Shown here one piece after another: positions 7,173-14,833 of a stretch of 21,169 bases of DNA. The stretch lies in assembly GCA_043772945.1 (NCBI GenBank), contig JAYVFR010000001.1, forward strand, positions 1 through 21,169, given 5' to 3'. Both the position numbers and the translations under genes were made by a program. This stretch comes from JAYVFR01 sp043772945 (GTDB taxonomy: Bacteria > Patescibacteriota > JACMRA01). The notes beneath the pieces are model-generated. The model ran no database searches. It was not told where the DNA came from and was given only the letters and a program-made list of their open reading frames with translations. Numbering within the stretch: the first letter of the stretch is position 1; the number at the start of each line of letters is the position of its first letter.

Positions 7173-8090
7173 ATGTTTAAACATGCAATTTTTGAAGGAT
7201 TAAAGAATCTTTTACGTTCTTTTTGGCTATCTTTTACGGCAATTTTTATTATTACTGTCAGTCTTTTTGCTGTTAGCCTTGCTTCCAATATTTGGATTAT
7301 TACGGGCTTTGCACTTCGAAGGTTGGATAGTCAACTTGTAATTTATGCAGATTTAAAAGAAGACATAACGCCCGAAGCTAGAAAGCAACTAGATAATGAT
7401 TTACGTTCTAATGGGGATATCAAAGAAGTCAAATTTATTTCTCGAGAAGAAGCTAGTGAAAATCTTAAAAAAAATGTGATAGTCGGTAAAGTAATTGCAA
7501 ATTTAGAAACCACTTCTAAAAACACTAAAAATTCCGATTCTTTAAATTTCTATACCGAGTCTTACAAATTAACACCAGCTAATAACGAGAAATATGCTGC
7601 CGTTAGCTCTTTTATTACGCAATCTAAATACAGTGCCATAATTAAATCAATTGGTAAGCTTGATGATTTTCAAAAAAATTTAGAAAAGCTTTATTACTGG
7701 ACAACTATTATTGGTACAATTTGTGTAGTTGTTTTTGGAACTGTTTCCATCCTTGTTATGATTAATATTTTACGAATTGCAATATACTCCAGAAGAGATG
7801 AGATTGAAATCATGAGACTTGTTGGAGCAACTAATGAATATATTCGCTGGCCATTCATTATGGAAGGTATTTTTTATAATCTTTTAAGCGCGGTTGTGGT
7901 CGGTGCGATATTTTTACCAGCAATATACTTTTTAATTCCTGATATAGTAAAATTCCTTGAAGTACCCAGCGGCAACGTAATGACTATGACAACTTACCTT
8001 TATGGTGGATTTGGTGGTATAGTAGCTACTAGCTTAATTATCAGCTTTTTGTCCTCCTATTCAGCGACCCAAAGATATTTAAAATTATAA
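7173..8090 (+). CDS. ftsX: Cell division protein FtsX
   Basis: A 305-residue membrane protein. FtsX, with its ATPase FtsE, couples cell division to activation of peptidoglycan hydrolases. One helix lies near residues 17-45, an extracellular domain covers about 50-170, and three further helices are at about 174-200, 228-255 and 275-296, the standard four-helix FtsX layout. The conserved cytoplasmic loop reads SRRDEIEIMRLVGATN (206-221), then YIRWPFIMEG. Length matches the family (about 300). It normally lies directly after ftsE, but here the preceding gene is the GluRS-NUDIX protein and no ATPase gene is in the window. No promoter or Shine-Dalgarno sequence is evident in the 25-base gap, so it is probably cotranscribed. 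Confidence 0.9.
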   Translation: MFKHAIFEGLKNLLRSFWLSFTAIFIITVSLFAVSLASNIWIITGFALRRLDSQLVIYADLKEDITPEARKQLDNDLRSNGDIKEVKFISREEASENLKKNVIVGKVIANLETTSKNTKNSDSLNFYTESYKLTPANNEKYAAVSSFITQSKYSAIIKSIGKLDDFQKNLEKLYYWTTIIGTICVVVFGTVSILVMINILRIAIYSRRDEIEIMRLVGATNEYIRWPFIMEGIFYNLLSAVVVGAIFLPAIYFLIPDIVKFLEVPSGNVMTMTTYLYGGFGGIVATSLIISFLSSYSATQRYLKL

Positions 8091-8099
8091 TTCCAATTC

Positions 8100-9278
8100 A
8101 TGACAGAATATGATATAATTATACTAGGAGCTGGAATGGCGGGTTTATCTTTAGCTTATAGAGGACTAATTTCTGGCACCTGGAAAAATAAAAAAATTTT
8201 AATTATAGAAAAAGAGCTTAAAGCTAAAAATGACAAAACCTTTTGCTTCTGGTCTCAAAAAAATAACAAACATCTCCTAGCTTTCGAACCAATTATTAAA
8301 TATAAATGGGATCAAATGAAGTTTTTTGAAAACTCTGGAAATGAGCTTTCATTTAAACAAAAAAACCCGCAAGTCAAATATCAATATAATTTAATACATA
8401 GTTTAGATTTTTATGATAGCATTTTTTATTACTTAAAACTTTGTGATAACGTAGACATTAAGTTTGATCTAGTGAGAGACTTAATAGAGAAGGAAAGCAA
8501 AATTATTGTAACAACAAGTGAAAGAAATTATTCTGGCGAGCAGGTTTTTGATACTAGACCACTTAAAATTCCTACAGAAAATGAAATAAAAAGTAATCGC
8601 TATCAGTATTTCATGCAGCACTTCAAAGGAGTTAAGCTTGAAATTAAAAATCATAATTTTGACTTAAATAACATACACTTGATGGATTTTAGAACCAATC
8701 AAAAATTTGGAACATCATTTTTTTATCTTTTACCATTTAACAAAAATCAGCTATTTGTAGAATATACCTTGTTTAACAAAAAATTATTAGATCAAAAAGA
8801 ATACGATAATCAAATTCAAATCTATTTAAAAAAAGTATTAAATTTAGACTCTAAAAATTACAAAATACTAGAAACTGAATTTGGCGTAATTCCAATGACA
8901 AATTTTAAATTTGAAAGGCAAAATACTAGTGGCAGAGTAATTAATTTAGGAGCAAGAGGAGGTGATACTAGGGGCTCTACTGGATACACTTTTTATAACA
9001 CCCAACGAACTATCACGTCAATTCTTGAAAATTATCAGGTGCCAGGTCAATTAATAAGGATTAAAGAGCCTGTTAGTAATTTAAATAAATATTTTGATTC
9101 AATATTTTTAAGAGTTTTAGACGCTGGTAACTATCAAGGATCAGAACTGTTTGGCGATATTTTTAAAAACGCTTCTATTGATTCGATTCTAAGCTTTCTA
9201 GATGGTGAGGCAAGTTTTAAACAAAGTTTTGAAATTATTAATAGCGTCCACAAACTCCCATTTATCAAAGCCCTCTAG
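8100..9278 (+). CDS. crtY: Lycopene beta-cyclase (CrtY family)
   Basis: A 392-residue flavoprotein that would cyclise lycopene ends to beta-rings, giving beta-carotene. It starts with a dinucleotide-binding motif DIIILGAGMAGLSLA (5-19) with an acidic end to the second strand (IIEKE, 35-39). It carries the family hallmarks: DKTFCFW (45-51), QHFKG (173-177), MDFRTNQ (195-201), FYLLPF (208-213) then EYTLF, E-FGVIPMT (260-267), and LGARGGDTRGSTGYTF (283-298). Together these fit the CrtY-type cyclases of proteobacteria and Bacteroidetes, not CrtL or the heterodimeric CrtYcd type. Length is usual for the family. No phytoene synthase, desaturase, carotenoid oxygenase or rhodopsin gene is in the window. 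It begins 9 bases after ftsX and is probably cotranscribed. A carotenoid gene is unexpected in such a reduced genome and may be horizontally acquired. Confidence 0.85.
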   Translation: MTEYDIIILGAGMAGLSLAYRGLISGTWKNKKILIIEKELKAKNDKTFCFWSQKNNKHLLAFEPIIKYKWDQMKFFENSGNELSFKQKNPQVKYQYNLIHSLDFYDSIFYYLKLCDNVDIKFDLVRDLIEKESKIIVTTSERNYSGEQVFDTRPLKIPTENEIKSNRYQYFMQHFKGVKLEIKNHNFDLNNIHLMDFRTNQKFGTSFFYLLPFNKNQLFVEYTLFNKKLLDQKEYDNQIQIYLKKVLNLDSKNYKILETEFGVIPMTNFKFERQNTSGRVINLGARGGDTRGSTGYTFYNTQRTITSILENYQVPGQLIRIKEPVSNLNKYFDSIFLRVLDAGNYQGSELFGDIFKNASIDSILSFLDGEASFKQSFEIINSVHKLPFIKAL

Positions 9279-9300
9279 TATTTCTTAAAATTAACTTTAT

Positions 9301-9330
9301 TTGACAAAAGGTGGAGACTTTTACTATATT
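9301..9330 (+). promoter_or_regulatory. Promoter of rpsT
   Basis: TTGACA (9301-9306), an 18-base spacer and TATATT (9325-9330) make the strongest-looking promoter of the window. Transcription would start near 9337, leaving a leader of about 36 bases without a Shine-Dalgarno sequence. Confidence 0.7.
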
Positions 9331-9372
9331 TCTAATATTCTTTTACGCTAACGTTTAAAGTTACCAACTACT

Positions 9373-9657
9373 ATGCCAAACACTAAATCATCTAAAAAAG
9401 CCCTTCGTTCAAGTCTCAAAAAAAAAGAGTATAACATCATTTCAAAATTTAAAATCAAAAACGCTCTTAAAACTCTCCGTAAAGGTTTAAAAACTAGCCC
9501 AGCCGACTTCGAAGGTAACCTTTCTCAAACATTTTCAGCCATTGATAAAGCCGTTAAAACCAACTTATTACATAAGAATACAGCTGCTCGCAAAAAGTCT
9601 CGTTTGGTTGCAATGATTCGTCGTACAATTAGTGAAGGAGTCAAAGAGGTTAAATAG
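9373..9657 (+). CDS. rpsT: 30S ribosomal protein bS20
   Basis: A 94-residue, lysine-rich protein of the usual bS20 length that binds 16S rRNA in the small subunit. It begins MPNTKSSKKALRSSLKKKEY. It contains the family's helical pattern with FSAIDKAVKTNLLHKNTAARKK (conserved 'aid.Aa.kgvihkN.aarkKsrl') and ends in RLVAMIRR. It has its own strong promoter and a short leader. In E. coli S20 represses its own translation; whether that happens here cannot be seen. A thioredoxin gene follows 64 bases later with no terminator between, so the two may be cotranscribed. Confidence 0.93.
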   Translation: MPNTKSSKKALRSSLKKKEYNIISKFKIKNALKTLRKGLKTSPADFEGNLSQTFSAIDKAVKTNLLHKNTAARKKSRLVAMIRRTISEGVKEVK

Positions 9658-9721
9658 TTTACTTACAAATTTACCAATCAAATATATTAATTTTTTAAAA
9701 ATAACTCAAAACCACTTTTAT

Positions 9722-10126
9722 ATGTCATCTTTAACAGAACTTAATTTAGAATCTTTCAATGATCTAAAAAAGAATTCAAACAACGTTTATTTGTTAGACT
9801 TTTGGGCTGAATGGTGCGGGCCTTGTAAAGCTATGGCTCCAATTTTAGAGCGACTATCGCTAGACACTGACTTAGTGAAAAATCAGATCAACATCGCTAA
9901 AATTAATATTGATGAAGTAGGAGAACTTGCTCAAGAGTTTGAAATTACTGGAATTCCAACAATGGTAATGGTTAAGTTTAACTCCGAAACAGGTGATTAC
10001 ACAAAAATCCAAGAATTCGTAGGAATGCAATCAGATCCTTTAAAATTTAAAATGAATATACTAGATTCATACAAAAAAATTCCCAACATTAGTAAGACTG
10101 ATGGAATAGACTTTAACTCAATTTAA
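9722..10126 (+). CDS. Thioredoxin
   Basis: A 134-residue cytoplasmic disulfide reductase. The redox motif is present in LLDFWAEWCGPCKAMAPILE (WCGPC), as are the conserved Asp-before-Trp pattern, the NIDE strand and the cis-proline segment GIPTMVMVKF. A frame open further upstream would allow a start at 9632, but that start lies inside rpsT and adds 30 residues unlike thioredoxins. The ATG at 9722 (MSSLTELNLESF) gives a normal N-terminus. About 25 additional residues at the C-terminus are not typical. A small membrane-protein gene follows 35 bases downstream. Confidence 0.9.
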   Translation: MSSLTELNLESFNDLKKNSNNVYLLDFWAEWCGPCKAMAPILERLSLDTDLVKNQINIAKINIDEVGELAQEFEITGIPTMVMVKFNSETGDYTKIQEFVGMQSDPLKFKMNILDSYKKIPNISKTDGIDFNSI

Positions 10127-10161
10127 AAACAATTAATACTAATCTAATAATAAAATCTAAT

Positions 10162-10446
10162 ATGTTAAACATAGGCGATGTACTCTCTTATATTTATTTA
10201 TTTATTAGCTTGTGTTTTAGCGTTGTTTTCATTCTGATACTCTATCATATTTTTCGTAAAAGTTACCAACCTCAGAAGTCAATGTATTTCATTGTACCCG
10301 TTGGAGTGATTTATTTTATGCTTTTGGGACTCTGTTTTTATAATCTTAATGTTTTTACTACGGCCCTAAAAATTCAACCAACCGAAACGAAAACAAATCA
10401 AATTCAAAAAAATCAAAAAACTTCTAAAAGCCCAGTAAAATTCTAG
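10162..10446 (+). CDS. Small membrane protein of unknown function
   Basis: A 94-residue protein that I do not recognise. Two hydrophobic segments are visible at about residues 7-28 and 40-67. A short basic loop (FRKSYQPQKS) lies between them. The polar C-terminal tail is rich in Lys, Gln, Asn and Thr (about 70-94). It follows the thioredoxin gene by 35 bases and has no recognisable ribosome binding site or terminator. The hydrophobic pattern and the closeness to the preceding gene support it as real. Confidence 0.6.
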   Translation: MLNIGDVLSYIYLFISLCFSVVFILILYHIFRKSYQPQKSMYFIVPVGVIYFMLLGLCFYNLNVFTTALKIQPTETKTNQIQKNQKTSKSPVKF

Positions 10447-10453
10447 CTTAATA

Positions 10454-10841
10454 TTAATTTATTCTTAGACCTACAAATCCTTGTTCAACATTCGTAATTT
10501 TACTACAGTTTTTAGTTTCTAGAATTTCTTTAGATTCTATTTTAGTGTTTTGACTTACAGTAATCTCACAAATAAAATTATTTTTTAAAAGCTCTAGCTC
10601 TGAGAGCGTGTCTAGACGAATAATCTCTAAACGATAAACTCCTTAATCCATTGTAATTATTTTTGTCTTTTCAGTTTCTGAACAGTTACTTTTTCGCAAC
10701 TGAAGATTTTTAATTAGAAAAAATTAGTAATGAGGCAACCAGAATTAACAGTAAAGCCAAAGAAACTAAAGAGCTATTTCTAATATTTCCAGCACCTTTA
10801 ATACTCGCTCTAAAGCCTATAAAAATTTGGTCTAGTTCAAC
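10454..10841 (-). pseudogene. Broken gene for a one-helix membrane protein with beta repeats
   Basis: The 400 bases between the 94-residue gene and aspS hold two consecutive minus-strand frames that together read as one protein. The first (from about 10841) gives FRASIKGAGNIRNSS and then a strongly hydrophobic helix (LVSLALLLILVASLLIF), ending at TAA 10710-10712. Removing one T from the T6 run just before joins it to a second frame. The second frame is interrupted by an in-frame TAA at 10643-10645 (TMD-stop-GVYRLEI) and then runs 62 codons to the TAA at 10454. The second part contains two similar units: 'NCSETEKTKIITMD-x-GVYRLEI' and NCSKITNVEQGFVGLRIN. No start codon is seen at the front. 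It reads as a recently inactivated gene (or one with sequence errors) transcribed after aspS. Function unknown. Confidence 0.55.
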
Positions 10842-10846
10842 CTACT

Positions 10847-12691
10847 TTAATCCAGAATTTTCAAGTTTAAATCTTTTAGAGCCTTTAGTTCAATAGTTAA
10901 TGGGCTATTAGTCATTAGATCGATTCCAGAACCGTTCTTTGGAAATGGAATAATTTCCCTTATATTGCTCTCGCCTGTCAATAGCATTAAAATCCTATCA
11001 ATTCCAGGCGCAAAGCCAGCATGATTAGGCGCTCCATAACTGTAAGCTTCAAGCATGTGACCAAAACGATTTTTAACTTCCTCTTTAGTGTAACCAACTA
11101 AACTAAAAGCGTGAATAAGAGCCTCAGGGTTTGTATTTCGAGCACCTCCACTAGAAATTTCATAACCATTACAAATGATATCATATTGAACAGCTTTTAA
11201 ATCTAATAACTTATTACTAACCTCTAGTTTCTTTAAAGTTTCAAGCGGAGTTAGGCCCTCCTCTGATTTCCAAACTCCAAATGGGTTATGAGTAAAGTCA
11301 ATTTTACCAGATTCTTCGTCTTGCTCAAAAAAAGGAAAATCATAAATCCAGGCAAATTTTAAGAGAGAGTCATCAATTAAATTTAAGTGCTTTGCAATGT
11401 AAACTCGCATTTGGTTCTGGGCTTTATAAACTAAGCTCTTGTTTGAATTGGCTATAAATAAAACTAAATCACCTTTTTGAATTTTAAAACATTCTTCAAT
11501 TTCTTTCTTTTTTAACTCAATTTGCCCCTCATTTCCAAAAAATTTAAAAATTGGAGATTTTGGACCTTCATTTGTATATTGAATGTAAGCAATTCCTGGC
11601 AGACCATTTTGACGACCAATGTCTTGAATTTTATCTAAATCCGATCGAGTAAATTTATCAACTCCATTTCTGATTACGAGAGCTTGAATTTTAGAATTTT
11701 TATGATTATTTTGATCACATAAATCTGCAAAAATCTTAAACTCAGAATCTCTAAAAATATTTTTAGCATCTTGCCACTCTAAATCAAAACGCAAATCAGG
11801 TTTATCAGATCCATACTTATTCATCGCATCTTCGTAAGTAATTTTAACAAAATTAGTATCAGCTAGTTTTCTATTAGTAAATTTTGGAATTACAATCGCT
11901 TCTTGAATACACTTTTCAAACATCTTATAAATATCTTCAGGTTGTGCCCAAGCCATTTCTAAGTCTAATTGGTAGAAATCTCCAACCGCTCGATCAGCCC
12001 GTGGATCTTCATCTCTAAAACAGGGGGCAATCTGAAAATATTTAGTAAACCCTCCAACCATTAATAACTGCTTAAACTGTTGTGGGGCTTGCGGAAGAGC
12101 ATAAAACTTACCAGGTTGCAAACGGGATGGAACTACATAATCACGAGACCCTTCTGGGCTAGGATTAGCCAGAATCGGGGTTTGAACTTCAATAAACCCT
12201 TCACTATCAAACCAATTACGTAAATTTAAAATAAATTTAGATCTTAAGTTCATATAACTACGCAACTTAGAACGACGAAAATCAAGGTAGCGATATTTTA
12301 ACCTTACTTCCTCACCCGCCAACTGATTTTGATTATGAATATCAAACGGTAAAGTCTGAGCTGTCGACACTATTTCTAACTCATTAATTTCAATTTCAAT
12401 TTCTCCAGTTGCAATATTAGGATTTATCAAATTTTCTTCACGAGCTATAACCATTCCAGTTATTTTAACCACAAATTCATTTTTAATAGTTTCAGCAATT
12501 TTAAAAGCAAGAGGGTTTTTATCAGGATTAATAACGCATTGCACTAAGTCATCATCGGAGCGTAAATCAATAAAGATCAAACCACCGTGATCACGTAAAC
12601 TATGAACAAATCCTCCAACTGAAACTATTCCAGATTTTTCCGTAAGGTTTTTAAAATTAATAATTAAATTATTTAGACTGCTAGCTGGCAT
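10847..12691 (-). CDS. aspS: Aspartyl-tRNA synthetase
   Basis: A 614-residue class II synthetase that charges tRNA-Asp (or also tRNA-Asn if non-discriminating). The N-terminal OB-fold anticodon domain (about 15-110) contains SLRDHGGLIFIDLR. The catalytic core starts at RYLDFRRSKLR with motif 1 near 160-185. Motif 2 contains FRDEDPRADRAVGDFYQLDL (225-244). A bacterial-type GAD insertion domain spans about 290-420. Motif 3 is near the C-terminus (GFAPGIDRILMLL). Length matches bacterial AspRS (about 590). The motif 2 loop is one residue longer than in E. coli (AVGDFYQ instead of QPEFTQ). A promoter lies upstream. Whether it misacylates tRNA-Asn depends on gatCAB genes elsewhere. Confidence 0.95.
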   Translation of the reverse strand: MPASSLNNLIINFKNLTEKSGIVSVGGFVHSLRDHGGLIFIDLRSDDDLVQCVINPDKNPLAFKIAETIKNEFVVKITGMVIAREENLINPNIATGEIEIEINELEIVSTAQTLPFDIHNQNQLAGEEVRLKYRYLDFRRSKLRSYMNLRSKFILNLRNWFDSEGFIEVQTPILANPSPEGSRDYVVPSRLQPGKFYALPQAPQQFKQLLMVGGFTKYFQIAPCFRDEDPRADRAVGDFYQLDLEMAWAQPEDIYKMFEKCIQEAIVIPKFTNRKLADTNFVKITYEDAMNKYGSDKPDLRFDLEWQDAKNIFRDSEFKIFADLCDQNNHKNSKIQALVIRNGVDKFTRSDLDKIQDIGRQNGLPGIAYIQYTNEGPKSPIFKFFGNEGQIELKKKEIEECFKIQKGDLVLFIANSNKSLVYKAQNQMRVYIAKHLNLIDDSLLKFAWIYDFPFFEQDEESGKIDFTHNPFGVWKSEEGLTPLETLKKLEVSNKLLDLKAVQYDIICNGYEISSGGARNTNPEALIHAFSLVGYTKEEVKNRFGHMLEAYSYGAPNHAGFAPGIDRILMLLTGESNIREIIPFPKNGSGIDLMTNSPLTIELKALKDLNLKILD

Positions 12692-12744
12692 ATTTTATAG
12701 TTTTTATGTTTTAAATTGGATTAATAGGTTAGGCTAATTCTAAT

Positions 12745-12774
12745 AAAATAAACATTAAGTTTATAACTTGTCAA
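12745..12774 (-). promoter_or_regulatory. Promoter of aspS
   Basis: Minus-strand TTGACA (12774-12769), an 18-base spacer and TATTTT (12750-12745). The start point near 12738 gives a leader of about 47 bases. Confidence 0.45.
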
Positions 12775-12799
12775 AAATTACATGAATTATTTTCCATTC

Positions 12800-12839
12800 A
12801 AAAAGCCTCCTAATATAATATATATAATAAAAGGAAGCT
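12800..12839 (-). terminator. Intrinsic terminator after the RhlE-like helicase gene
   Basis: On the minus strand AGCTTCCT (12839-12832) pairs with AGGAGGCT (12811-12804), with one G-U pair, around an AT-only interior that can extend the helix. Five Ts follow (12804-12800). It lies 20 bases after the helicase stop codon. Confidence 0.7.
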
Positions 12840-12858
12840 CTTTGAGAAATTCAAAAGT

Positions 12859-14154
12859 TTATACATTAACAAAAGTCAAAGCAATACCAGTGTTACCACC
12901 ACGACCAGTACGACCAATACGATGAATGTAATCATCATAGTTCATCGGTTCATCGTAATTGATTACGTGACTTACGTTTGGAATATCGAGTCCACGAGCC
13001 GCTACATCAGTCGCAACTAATACCTTAACTTCGTTATTCTTAAAACGCCTCAAAGCAATCTGTCTTTCACGCATATTTTTATCACCATGAAGAGCCTCTG
13101 CAATAAAACCATTTGAGTGAAGTTGGCGTGCAATACTCTCTGTACCAATTTTAGTGTTACTAAAAATCAAAACTTTATCAACTCCTTCTGTCTGCATTAT
13201 CTCAGTTAGTTTGTCGGTTTTGTTGTGGTGTGGAAAAATTTTAACAATGTCTTGATCAATATTTTTATTTGATTCTGACTTTTTGATTTCAACCGTCACA
13301 GGATTGACTAACAAGCTATTAGCAATTGGCTCAACAGAAGAATCCATAGTAGCGCTAAAGAAAAGACATTGCTTTTGATCTGGAAGTCTAGAAATAATAT
13401 AATTCATATCGTCACGAAAACCCATATCAAGCATACGATCTACTTCATCTAGAACAATATTTTGGTAGTCTTTGAAATTAATAAAACCTTGCTTTTCCAA
13501 ATCAATTAATCTACCTGGAGTACCAATAACGAATTGAAGTGGACGACTTAATTTTTGGATTTGCTTTAAAGGGCGAACACCTCCAACACAGCAAACCGAA
13601 AAAATATTCATCTGATAATCATGGAATTTTACTAATTCTTCCTCAATCTGGAAAGCTAACTCACGAGTAGGTGTAATGATCAAACTACTAGAATGTTGCC
13701 CATCACGACGAGCCTGCAACACTTTATCAATCAAAGGTATTAGGAAAGCTGCAGTTTTACCAGTTCCTGTCTGAGCAATTCCAATTAAGTCACGACCTTC
13801 AATGATGTAAGGAATTGATTGATCCTGAATCGGGGTTGGGTCTATAAAACCACGAACTTCTATAGCTCTACGTAATTTAGGACTAACGTTAAAATCACTA
13901 AATTTGTTGACTGGAACATAAGCAACCGCGTCTTTAATTGCCTCAGCACGTTTTACATATTTAGCAAAAGGATCTTTAGGAGATCGTGCTTGCTGTTTAT
14001 TAAAATTTAAAAAAGTTCCCCGTTGAGTTCGATTACGGCGACCGTTAAAACCACCCCCATTACCGCCCCTACTTCCACCAAAGCTTGAAGCTTGTGAACT
14101 TGAAGAACCTCCACGACTTCTTCCACCACCATTATTAGTTAAGTTAATTTCCAT
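12859..14154 (-). CDS. DEAD-box RNA helicase, RhlE-like, with glycine/arginine-rich N-terminus
   Basis: A 431-residue ATP-dependent RNA helicase, likely acting in ribosome assembly or RNA turnover. The motifs are in order: Q motif (Phe85, PTPIQ 106-110), Walker A AQTGTGKT (127-134), PTREL (162-166), GG, TPGR (212-215), motif II DEVD (236-239), SAT (267-269), ARGLD (386-390) and HRIGRTGRGG (411-420). Two features are unusual. Residues 7-60 form a low-complexity tail of Gly, Ser and Arg (GGGRSRGGSSSS, GGNGGGFNGRR), whereas RhlE proteins usually carry such a tail at the C-terminus. The protein also ends about 11 residues after motif VI. Motif II has Val in place of Ala, a tolerated change that keeps both catalytic acids. 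The gene has a long leader and its own terminator, so it is probably monocistronic. Confidence 0.92.
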   Translation of the reverse strand: MEINLTNNGGGRSRGGSSSSQASSFGGSRGGNGGGFNGRRNRTQRGTFLNFNKQQARSPKDPFAKYVKRAEAIKDAVAYVPVNKFSDFNVSPKLRRAIEVRGFIDPTPIQDQSIPYIIEGRDLIGIAQTGTGKTAAFLIPLIDKVLQARRDGQHSSSLIITPTRELAFQIEEELVKFHDYQMNIFSVCCVGGVRPLKQIQKLSRPLQFVIGTPGRLIDLEKQGFINFKDYQNIVLDEVDRMLDMGFRDDMNYIISRLPDQKQCLFFSATMDSSVEPIANSLLVNPVTVEIKKSESNKNIDQDIVKIFPHHNKTDKLTEIMQTEGVDKVLIFSNTKIGTESIARQLHSNGFIAEALHGDKNMRERQIALRRFKNNEVKVLVATDVAARGLDIPNVSHVINYDEPMNYDDYIHRIGRTGRGGNTGIALTFVNV

Positions 14155-14221
14155 ATATATATTTTATAAATTTTTTATTTTTTACCCTCGACGCTATTAA
14201 CCTTGATATTTATCTTGAATT

Positions 14222-14271
14222 TTTCGGATAAGCGGGCGGGCAAAAATAGAGTTTATAAATAAAATCCGAAA
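14222..14271 (-). promoter_or_regulatory. GC-rich stem in the long leader of the helicase gene
   Basis: TTTCGGAT (14222-14229) and ATCCGAAA (14264-14271) form a perfect 8-base inverted repeat. The 34-base interior contains GCGGGCGGGC, very GC-rich for this region. It lies within the predicted leader of about 200 bases upstream of the helicase ATG, so the transcript could fold here. Leader-encoded control is known for cold-shock helicases elsewhere; here it is only an inference. Confidence 0.35.
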
Positions 14272-14364
14272 CGCAATTAACTTGTTTTGTTTCTCAGCAT
14301 GAAACAGAAAAGTTTAGGATGACTTAAATATTTTTAAATCAACACAAATATAACAATTGGTCTA

Positions 14365-14393
14365 AACATAAAGAATAAATTAATTTTTGGCAA
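14365..14393 (-). promoter_or_regulatory. Candidate promoter of the helicase gene
   Basis: Minus-strand TTGCCA (14393-14388), a 17-base spacer and TATGTT (14370-14365). It would give a leader of about 200 bases before the helicase ATG at 14154, much longer than other leaders in the window. Confidence 0.35.
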
Positions 14394-14412
14394 GTTAAAC
14401 TAGTTTAAGTTT

Positions 14413-14810
14413 TTATTCATTTGATAAACGCTCCTCAAGTTTTTCTGCTAATTTACTAGGTAAACACCGAATAACTTTAATCAAATATTTATCATTTGTA
14501 TTAACTGGTTGAGAACCGTACCGAAGTCTAAGTTTTAATTGTTGATTTTGGAAAATATAAATAGTATCTTCAGGCGAATCATATTCATCGTACTTGTCAT
14601 AACCAATTTCATAATCTCCACATTTTTTTTAAAAATATTTGTTTGTTGTTTAATTTGAATAAAGGTCAATACCCAAATCAAAATAACTGAAATATAAATT
14701 AAATATTCAAAATATACACTTATTTCTGCAAGTTGATAAATAGGCAGTATGAGATAAACAAACGGGTAAATAGCAGATAAAACACATTGTAAAATTTTGA
14801 CAAAACTCCA
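14413..14810 (-). pseudogene. Small two-helix membrane-protein gene interrupted at an A8 run
   Basis: The gap between the helicase and pyrophosphatase genes holds two minus-strand frames that join into one protein. The first (about 14810-14630) encodes two hydrophobic segments (including CVLSAIYPFVYLILPIYQLA and FEYLIYISVILIWVLTFIQI) and then a basic stretch. At a run of eight As on the coding strand (plus-strand T8 at 14623-14630) a minus-one shift leads into a second frame. That frame gives 69 sense codons beginning CGDYEIGYDKYDEY and ending ERLSNE before the TAA at 14415-14413. Without the shift the distal half is out of frame. No start codon is found in the first frame. It could be a pseudogene, a sequence error, or an example of slippage at the A run. 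Function unknown. Confidence 0.5.
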
Positions 14811-14825
14811 TCACTATTATTTTAT
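14797..14825 (+). promoter_or_regulatory. Promoter of the pyrophosphatase gene, possibly leaderless
   Basis: A perfect TTGACA (14797-14802) lies 37 bases before the ATG at 14834. A 17-base spacer leads to TTTTAT (14820-14825). Transcription would start at or next to the start codon, where no Shine-Dalgarno sequence exists. Confidence 0.45.
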
Positions 14826-14833
14826 AGTCATAT

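Noticed and set aside
9632..9721. Upstream start for thioredoxin
   Set aside because: It would overlap rpsT and add 30 residues unlike any thioredoxin; the ATG at 9722 gives a normal N-terminus.
10454..10841. UAA read as a sense codon to rescue the interrupted gene
   Set aside because: Most other genes in the window end at TAA, so reassignment is excluded; mutation or sequence error is simpler.
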